DNA from: Deinococcus aestuarii
GTDB taxonomy: Bacteria; Deinococcota; Deinococci; Deinococcales; Deinococcaceae
Reading direction: 5' to 3'
NCBI RefSeq assembly: GCF_018863415.1
Contig: NZ_JAHKSN010000001.1
Span: 186,001 to 250,000, forward strand
DNA: 64,000 bases
The notes under the pieces are model-generated. The model searched no databases and was not told where the DNA came from. It saw only the letters and a list, made by a program, of their open reading frames with translations. The position numbers were made by a program, and so were the translations under genes. Below are positions 57,772-64,000 of this stretch, in pieces; position 1 is the first letter of the stretch, and each line of letters begins with the position of its first letter.

Positions 57772-60534
57772 ATGAAGAGACTCCACTTTTCCGGCGCCAT
57801 GCTCGGTCTCACCGTCCTTCTGGGGGCCTGCTCCAGCCCGACCCCTCCCTCCGCCTCCACCTTCAGCCTGACGGTTAGGCTCGACGGCGTGACGAGCGCC
57901 CCCGTCACCGTGACGAACACAACAACGAATACCCAGGTCTTCAGCGGCACGCTGGAGGGCAGCAAGACGTTCGGCAGCCTCAAGGCCGGGGACGTGTTCA
58001 AGGTAGAGGGCGGGGCGGTGAACACCTCCGTCACGCCCACCGCGCAGAGCGTCACGCTGGACGCGGACAAGACGGTGACGCTGGCCTATGCGCGAGCGGG
58101 CAATGCCGTCGTCGCGGACCGGATCGCCGGGAAGATCAGCGGGAATACCTTCAAGATCGCTCGCGTCATCCTGAACGCCTCCACCCAGCCTCCCTTCGGC
58201 GTCGCCGACGTGGACGCCACGAACAGCTTCGACCTCGACCTGAGCGGGCAGACGCCCCCGGCGCGCGGGTTCTACCTGCTGACCGAGGGCTGTACCGCGA
58301 CGGGCGCGAACACCAATCCCACCGTCCGCGTCTGGGGCAACAGCATCCTCGATGCCTACGGCCCCCAGGGAGACCACCTCGGCACGGTGGAGGAGCGGGT
58401 GATCTCCGGCGCGGGAAGCCTGGCGCCGCAAACGCGGATTCTGCGGATGTACGCCCAGGCGGACACGACCTTCCAGGGGACATGCTCCTATGATTCCTGG
58501 TACGGCAGCACGCCCTTTTCCGAGGACTACGACATCACCCTGAAGGCGGGCTGGAACGCCCTCGCCGTGACGGAGAGCGGCAACCATTACGTCTACCGCA
58601 ACATCGGCAGCGACACCCGTACCGAACTGCGCTTTTTCAGCGCCGAGCCGGGCGTGTCCGTGTCCCTCAACCCGGCGACGCTGACCTTCAAGAGCGACGA
58701 CGCCGTGACGGTGGACGCCCAGCTCACGCAGGTCGGCGGGTACAGCGGGACCGTCACGCTGAAGACGGACGATCCCAACCTGACCGTGGAGCCGTCCACG
58801 CTGACCCTGCCTGCCCTCACGGCACAGGCGGTGAAGACGGAGGCGACGGGCGGGCGGCTGGCGGAGCTGGGGCTGAGTCCACAGAGCCTGACCCGGAAGC
58901 TGACGTTCCGTTACACGGGCAGCGAGAATACCAGCCGGTCGTTCTCGCTCGACGTGCTTGACGCGTCGGGGAACCGGGTGGGCGGCGGCTACGGCTCGCT
59001 GGTGGTGCAGCGCCCCGGCATCCACCTGTCGACCTACGCGTCCTCCGGGCTGGAGGTGACGCCGAACAGTTCGGTCAGGTTTTCCGCCTACCTCAGCAGC
59101 ACGGGCAACTTCAGCGGTCCGGTGACCCTGCGGATGGAGGGCCTGCCGGAGGGGATCACCGCCGACACGCAGACGGTGAACCTGAACGGCTCCGCCTCCG
59201 GCGAACTGACCCTGACGGGGGGCGAGACCCTGACGCCCGGTGAGTACGCGGCCACCCTCGTCGCGGAGGGCGGCGGGTACAGCGCGCGCAGCACCGTCAA
59301 GCTCGTGGTCCCCAAGCCCACGGTGTCCGTCCAGGTCCAGAACCCGTATTCCGGCGTCAGCGTGTACCAGGGAACGGCGGGCAGCGTGCGCGTCAACGTC
59401 TCCGGCAACGCGGGCTTCAAGGGATCCACCACGCTCACGCTCACCGGCCTCCCGGCGGGCGTCAGCGCCAACCCCGTGACCGTGAACGTCGTCGCCAACG
59501 CCACCACGACCGTCGACATCCCCCTTCAGGTGGAGGCGGGGGCCACCCTGGGCAGCAGCAGCGTCCGCGTCACCGGGAGCGACGTCCGACCGAGCAACTT
59601 TCCCGGCTCCTACGAGACTTTTCAACTCAACGTCAAACCTGCCCGGACCCTGATCGGGACGATCTCCTCCCCGGCCCCCGCGGCCGACGGCATCTGGTTT
59701 ACGGCCGACAACACCTACAACTCCGCCAGCGGCGGTTACCAGACGACCTTCCGGCGCTTCGCCGGGGGGAAGACGGCCCAGGAAGTCAAGTTCAACAACG
59801 TTTCGTCGCAGCTCCTGCCCATCCCGGGTGGGGACGTGTACGTCCTCTCCTCGGGCGCGAACACGGTGTACCGCCTCAAGGATGACGGCACGACCACCCT
59901 CCTGACCGCCCCGAGTGCCAACCGCTTGAGTTTCGGCGCCGTGGACTCCCAGGGTCGTGTGTGGTTTATCCAGAGTGTCGGCGAGCAGGTCGGGGCGTAC
60001 ACCTACGGGCTGTGCCGCTGGGACCCTGCCACGGGGAGCGTCACCACGGTGGACACCACGCGTTCCTACGGCTACGGGGGGAACAGTCAGGACTTCAAGG
60101 TCAGCAACGACGGCAAGTTCGTGGTCTACCGGGGGAGCTCTTACGCCAAGCCGCTGCTGATCGACACGACCACGGCGGCCATTCGGGAGATGACCAGCGC
60201 CACGGGCAGCATCGACAGCGTCGCCGTCTCGAACACGGGCGAGGTCTGGTTCACGGTCTACGGCAGGCCCACCCGGGTGAACGCCGACGGCTCCGCGACG
60301 ACCTTCAACCTGGAGTCCAGCCTCAGCCTCGTCGGCTTCGATCAGCAGAACCCTCAGCTCCTGTGGGCCACGGGTTCGGGCGCCGCTTTCAGGATCAACC
60401 CGGAAACGGGGGGAGCAACCAGCATCCCCACCGACGGCGGGAGCGGCATTCTCAACCGTGATGGGGGCGTCAGCCTGCTCACCAACGAGTACGTAGGCGG
60501 AAGCTATCAGTCTTACCTGACGGTCCTGCGCTGA
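57772..60534 (+). CDS. Large lipoprotein with Ig-like repeats and beta-propeller
   Basis: 920-residue surface-anchored protein. A lipoprotein signal (MLGLTVLLGACSSPTPP) is followed by a first globular region (about 30-280) and three tandem Ig-like beta-sandwich repeats (about 285-640). Each repeat carries a motif of the form NFSGPVTLRMEGLPEGI or FKGSTTLTLTGLPAGV. A C-terminal beta-propeller-like region (about 640-920) has blades such as GIWFTADNTYN, GDVYVLSSGANTVYRL and GRVWFIQS, resembling streptogramin-lyase/YncE-type propellers. Possible roles are adhesion or ligand binding. ATG 57772 is preferred; the GTG at 57766 is possible. Confidence 0.72.
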   Translation: MKRLHFSGAMLGLTVLLGACSSPTPPSASTFSLTVRLDGVTSAPVTVTNTTTNTQVFSGTLEGSKTFGSLKAGDVFKVEGGAVNTSVTPTAQSVTLDADKTVTLAYARAGNAVVADRIAGKISGNTFKIARVILNASTQPPFGVADVDATNSFDLDLSGQTPPARGFYLLTEGCTATGANTNPTVRVWGNSILDAYGPQGDHLGTVEERVISGAGSLAPQTRILRMYAQADTTFQGTCSYDSWYGSTPFSEDYDITLKAGWNALAVTESGNHYVYRNIGSDTRTELRFFSAEPGVSVSLNPATLTFKSDDAVTVDAQLTQVGGYSGTVTLKTDDPNLTVEPSTLTLPALTAQAVKTEATGGRLAELGLSPQSLTRKLTFRYTGSENTSRSFSLDVLDASGNRVGGGYGSLVVQRPGIHLSTYASSGLEVTPNSSVRFSAYLSSTGNFSGPVTLRMEGLPEGITADTQTVNLNGSASGELTLTGGETLTPGEYAATLVAEGGGYSARSTVKLVVPKPTVSVQVQNPYSGVSVYQGTAGSVRVNVSGNAGFKGSTTLTLTGLPAGVSANPVTVNVVANATTTVDIPLQVEAGATLGSSSVRVTGSDVRPSNFPGSYETFQLNVKPARTLIGTISSPAPAADGIWFTADNTYNSASGGYQTTFRRFAGGKTAQEVKFNNVSSQLLPIPGGDVYVLSSGANTVYRLKDDGTTTLLTAPSANRLSFGAVDSQGRVWFIQSVGEQVGAYTYGLCRWDPATGSVTTVDTTRSYGYGGNSQDFKVSNDGKFVVYRGSSYAKPLLIDTTTAAIREMTSATGSIDSVAVSNTGEVWFTVYGRPTRVNADGSATTFNLESSLSLVGFDQQNPQLLWATGSGAAFRINPETGGATSIPTDGGSGILNRDGGVSLLTNEYVGGSYQSYLTVLR

Positions 60535-60550
60535 AACCACGCCCGCCGCT

Positions 60551-60573
60551 GGCCTCTCCTCAGGTGAGAGGTC
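60551..60573. repeat. Hairpin after the large lipoprotein gene
   Basis: GGCCTCTC (60551-60558) and GAGAGGTC (60566-60573), 8 pairs with one G-T. No T run, so a weak terminator at most. Confidence 0.4.
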
Positions 60574-60614
60574 AGCTTGGTCATCTGTGTCCGGCTCATC
60601 GCGGTCCTCCATTC

Positions 60615-60645
60615 CGTTGAAGGGACAACCTGCGTCCCTTCAACG
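60615..60645. repeat. Perfect 12-base inverted repeat
   Basis: CGTTGAAGGGAC (60615-60626) and GTCCCTTCAACG (60634-60645) around AACCTGC. This is the most stable unassigned hairpin in the window. It lies in a 230-base gap without a gene. Confidence 0.6.
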
Positions 60646-60751
60646 CCACGCAGGGCCGCTTCATCACGGGTGCTCGCTCCGCTCGGGCCGGACACCGCTG
60701 TCAGGCGTCACTCTCCACCCAGCCCCCCCTTTCCTTCCCGGCGGTGCGCGC

Positions 60752-60757
60752 TAGGGT
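60752..60757 (+). promoter_or_regulatory. -10 element TAGGGT, leaderless start
   Basis: TAGGGT ends 7 bases before ATG 60765. Confidence 0.5.
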
Positions 60758-60764
60758 GGCGGTC

Positions 60765-62003
<1,239 letters not shown>

Positions 62004-62012
62004 GGAACCAAT

Positions 62013-62055
62013 GGAAGAGGGGCCAGCCTTCCAGGTCGGAGCTGGCCCCTCTTCC
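62013..62055. terminator. Bidirectional terminator between MFS and trpA
   Basis: Perfect 15-base stem GGAAGAGGGGCCAGC (62013-62027) with GCTGGCCCCTCTTCC (62041-62055). It serves two convergent genes. Neither strand has a long T run. Confidence 0.65.
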
Positions 62056-62067
62056 CGCGTCGAACGG

Positions 62068-62868
62068 CTACCGGCGGCACCCCTCGGCGATGCTCGCGGC
62101 GAGGGCCCCCACGTCCTGCCCCTCGCGCACGGCGTTGACAAAGGCGCTGCCGACGACCACCCCGTCCGCCACCCCGGCGACCTGATGGGCCGTCTGGGCG
62201 TCCTTCACCCCGAAGCCCACGGCGACGGGCACCCGGGCGTATTCACGCGCGAGGGCGAGCATGGCGGGCACCTCGCCGAGCGCCGTCCCCTCCCGCGCCC
62301 CGGTCACCCCCGTTACCGAGACGGCGTACAGGAAGCCGGTGCAGGCGTCCGCCACCAGCTTGATGCGCTCCGGCGTGCTCGTCGGCGCGATCAGGAACGT
62401 CACCGCCAGCCCGTGCTCGGCGGCGAGGTCCGCGATTTCGAGGTCCTGGTCGGGCGGCAGGTCGGGGAGAATCAGGCCGTCCACCCCCGCGTCCTGCGAG
62501 AGCCGCATGAACTCGCGGGGCCCGACGGCGTAGATGGGATTGACGTACGTCATGATCACGATGGGCGTGTCGTGACGGGCCCGCAGCTCCTTCACGAGCG
62601 CCAGGGTGCGCCGCGTGCTCGTGCCGCCCGCCAGCGCCTGCTCGGACGCCCGCTGGATGGTGGGACCGTCGCCGAGGGGATCGGAGTAGGGGATGCCGAC
62701 TTCGAGCAGGTCCGCGTGAGCGAGCAGGGCGTCGGCGACCCCGGGGAACGCTGACGCGCTCGGGTAACCCGCCGTCATGAAGGGCATGAAGGCGGCGCGA
62801 CCCTCTGCCTTCACCCGCTCGAAGGCGGCGTGAATCCGCTCGGCGCCCCTCGTCAGCGTCGCGGTCAT
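62068..62868 (-). CDS. trpA: Tryptophan synthase alpha chain
   Basis: Cleaves indole-3-glycerol phosphate, passing indole to the beta subunit. 266 residues, TIM barrel. [19 protein letters not shown] holds the catalytic Glu and Asp, LPDLPPDQ and GFGVKDAQ other conserved parts. Its ATG 62868 overlaps the trpB stop (ATGA at 62865-62868), so the two are coupled. Confidence 0.96.
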   Translation of the reverse strand: MTATLTRGAERIHAAFERVKAEGRAAFMPFMTAGYPSASAFPGVADALLAHADLLEVGIPYSDPLGDGPTIQRASEQALAGGTSTRRTLALVKELRARHDTPIVIMTYVNPIYAVGPREFMRLSQDAGVDGLILPDLPPDQDLEIADLAAEHGLAVTFLIAPTSTPERIKLVADACTGFLYAVSVTGVTGAREGTALGEVPAMLALAREYARVPVAVGFGVKDAQTAHQVAGVADGVVVGSAFVNAVREGQDVGALAASIAEGCRR

Positions 62869-64000
62869 GCCAGAACCTCCCGGGTGACCTGCTCCACTTC
62901 CTTGTCCAGCAGGCCCTGGTCCCGCTCCATCTCCAGCAACCGCATGACCTCCGCCACGTCCTTGTCGCCGCGGCCGGAGAGGTTGACCACGATCACGCCG
63001 TCCGGCCCGAGTTCCTGCGCCAGCCTCACCGCGTGGTAGATGGCGTGGGCGCTCTCCAGGGCGGGGATGATGCCCTCCAGCCGGGTGAGGAGTTGCAGGG
63101 CTTCCAGAGCCTGCGCGTCGGTGACGGGCACGTACTCGGCCACGCCCGTCTCGGCGTAGTGGCAGTGCTCGGGGCCGATGCCGGGGTAGTCCAGGCCCGC
63201 GCTGATGGAGTGCGGCGGGACGATCTGTCCCTCGTCGTCGTTCAGCAGATACATCATCGAGCCGTGGAGGACGCCGATGCGCCCGCCCGCCATGCTCGCC
63301 GCGTGCCTGCCGCTCTCCACGCCCTCCCCGGCGGCCTCGGTGCCGATCAATCGGGGCCGCTCCTCTGCAGGCAGGTAGGCGTACGGCGCGAAGATGCCGA
63401 TGGCGTTCGAGCCGCCGCCCACGCAGGCCACGATGGCGTCGGGAGCGGAGCGGCCCTCCACCGCCTGAAGCTGGACCTTGACCTCCTCGCCGATCACGGC
63501 CTGGAAGTCGCGGACCATCGCCGGGTAGGGGTGTGGGCCGACCACGCTGCCCAGGATGTAGAAGGTCTCCCGCACGTTCGTCACCCAGTCGCGGATCGCC
63601 TCGTTGGTCGCGTCCTTGAGGGTGCTCGTGCCGGAGGTGACCTCGCGGACCTCGGCGCCGAGCAGCCGCATCCGGAAGACGTTGAGGGCCTGACGGCGGA
63701 TGTCCTCGGCGCCCATGTAGACCACGCAGTCCAGGCCCAGCAGGGCGGCGGCGGTGGCGGAGGCGACCCCGTGCTGCCCGGCCCCCGTCTCGGCGATCAC
63801 CCGGCGCTTGCCCATCCGCACGGCGAGGAGGGCCTGCGCGAGGCAGTTGTTGATCTTGTGGGCGCCCGTGTAGTTGAAATCCTCGCGCTTGAGGTAAATC
63901 CTCGCCCCGCCCGCATGGTCCGTCAGGCGCTGGGCGAGGTACAGGGGACTGGGGCGGCCCACGAACTCCCTGAACAGGCGGTCGAGTTCACCGAGGAAGG
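62865..64000 (-). CDS. trpB: Tryptophan synthase beta chain, 5' end outside window
   Basis: PLP enzyme joining indole and serine. The frame is open to the window end (last complete codon near 63998), before the ATG visible at 63962, so about the first 30 residues lie outside. PLP Lys lies in [12 protein letters not shown], the phosphate-binding loop in [10 protein letters not shown], and the substrate part [11 protein letters not shown] is present. The rest of the trp operon continues to the right of the window. Confidence 0.96.
   Translation of the reverse strand, partial: FLGELDRLFREFVGRPSPLYLAQRLTDHAGGARIYLKREDFNYTGAHKINNCLAQALLAVRMGKRRVIAETGAGQHGVASATAAALLGLDCVVYMGAEDIRRQALNVFRMRLLGAEVREVTSGTSTLKDATNEAIRDWVTNVRETFYILGSVVGPHPYPAMVRDFQAVIGEEVKVQLQAVEGRSAPDAIVACVGGGSNAIGIFAPYAYLPAEERPRLIGTEAAGEGVESGRHAASMAGGRIGVLHGSMMYLLNDDEGQIVPPHSISAGLDYPGIGPEHCHYAETGVAEYVPVTDAQALEALQLLTRLEGIIPALESAHAIYHAVRLAQELGPDGVIVVNLSGRGDKDVAEVMRLLEMERDQGLLDKEVEQVTREVLA

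Noticed and set aside
57754..60612. Antisense ORF of 952 codons across the lipoprotein
   Set aside because: Shadow; the plus strand has a signal peptide, promoter and repeats.
60513..60695. 60-codon minus-strand ORF with Arg-rich C-terminus
   Set aside because: It overlaps the lipoprotein end and two hairpins and lacks a promoter or family match; considered as a transposase remnant but not supported.

Overview
This window is a high-GC chromosomal segment that I place in Deinococcus or a very close relative. The evidence is the gene content (PilT, a large MsmK-type ATPase, the rpsB-tsf-pyrH-frr-cdsA-dxr-rseP order, leuC-leuD-leuB, trpB-trpA, an oversized lipoprotein), the GC-rich codon use, and a promoter style in which a TAnnnT hexamer sits 5 to 9 bases before the start codon of many genes with no ribosome binding site. 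I cannot name the species from the sequence. I see no rRNA, tRNA, CRISPR array, intact insertion sequence or prophage.

Layout. 0-7 kb: end of pilT, a phosphotransferase, greA, malQ, a PduO-type adenosyltransferase, a small lipoprotein, a cell-wall amidase and an LptA-like exported protein. 7-20 kb: a lectin-esterase lipoprotein, a PAS/HD-GYP protein, a YmdB-type phosphodiesterase overlapping PEP carboxylase, an Stf0-like sulfotransferase, a secreted alpha-amylase, a CLC-type channel with an RCK_C tail, an MFS transporter and the methionine sulfoxide repair pair msrP-msrQ. 20-28 kb: a polar amino acid ABC transporter whose ATPase is separated from its permease and binding protein by a TAXI-TRAP transporter on the other strand, then an MsmK/UgpC sugar-importer ATPase. 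28-37 kb: secA, a Phd/VapC pair whose toxin frame runs into the back of tsaD, a methyltransferase, a lipoprotein guanyl-specific ribonuclease with barstar, a DUF3445 protein, uppP and a second phosphotransferase.

37-44 kb is a housekeeping block for translation (rpsB, tsf, frr), UMP kinase, phospholipid synthesis (cdsA), isoprenoid synthesis (dxr) and the site-2 protease rseP. 44-52 kb holds an SRPBCC protein, a glycosyltransferase, a divergent MarR/VOC pair with two perfect operators, a HIT protein, tyrA with an ACT domain, argS, a second and larger amidase, a methyltransferase and a 55-residue membrane protein. 52-58 kb is the leucine operon (leuC, two passenger genes, leuD, leuB). It is preceded by a 21-residue leader peptide with three consecutive leucine codons and mutually exclusive hairpins, a complete attenuator by inspection. 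The end carries a 920-residue lipoprotein, an MFS sugar-efflux-like transporter, trpA and the truncated trpB.

The most interesting points are the leu attenuator, the vapC read-through with a one-base explanation, the surface RNase/barstar pair, the face-to-face MarR/VOC promoters, the aspartate at the CLC gating position, and the frequency of leaderless promoters. No wholly new multigene system is evident; most of the window is core metabolism with accessory insertions.
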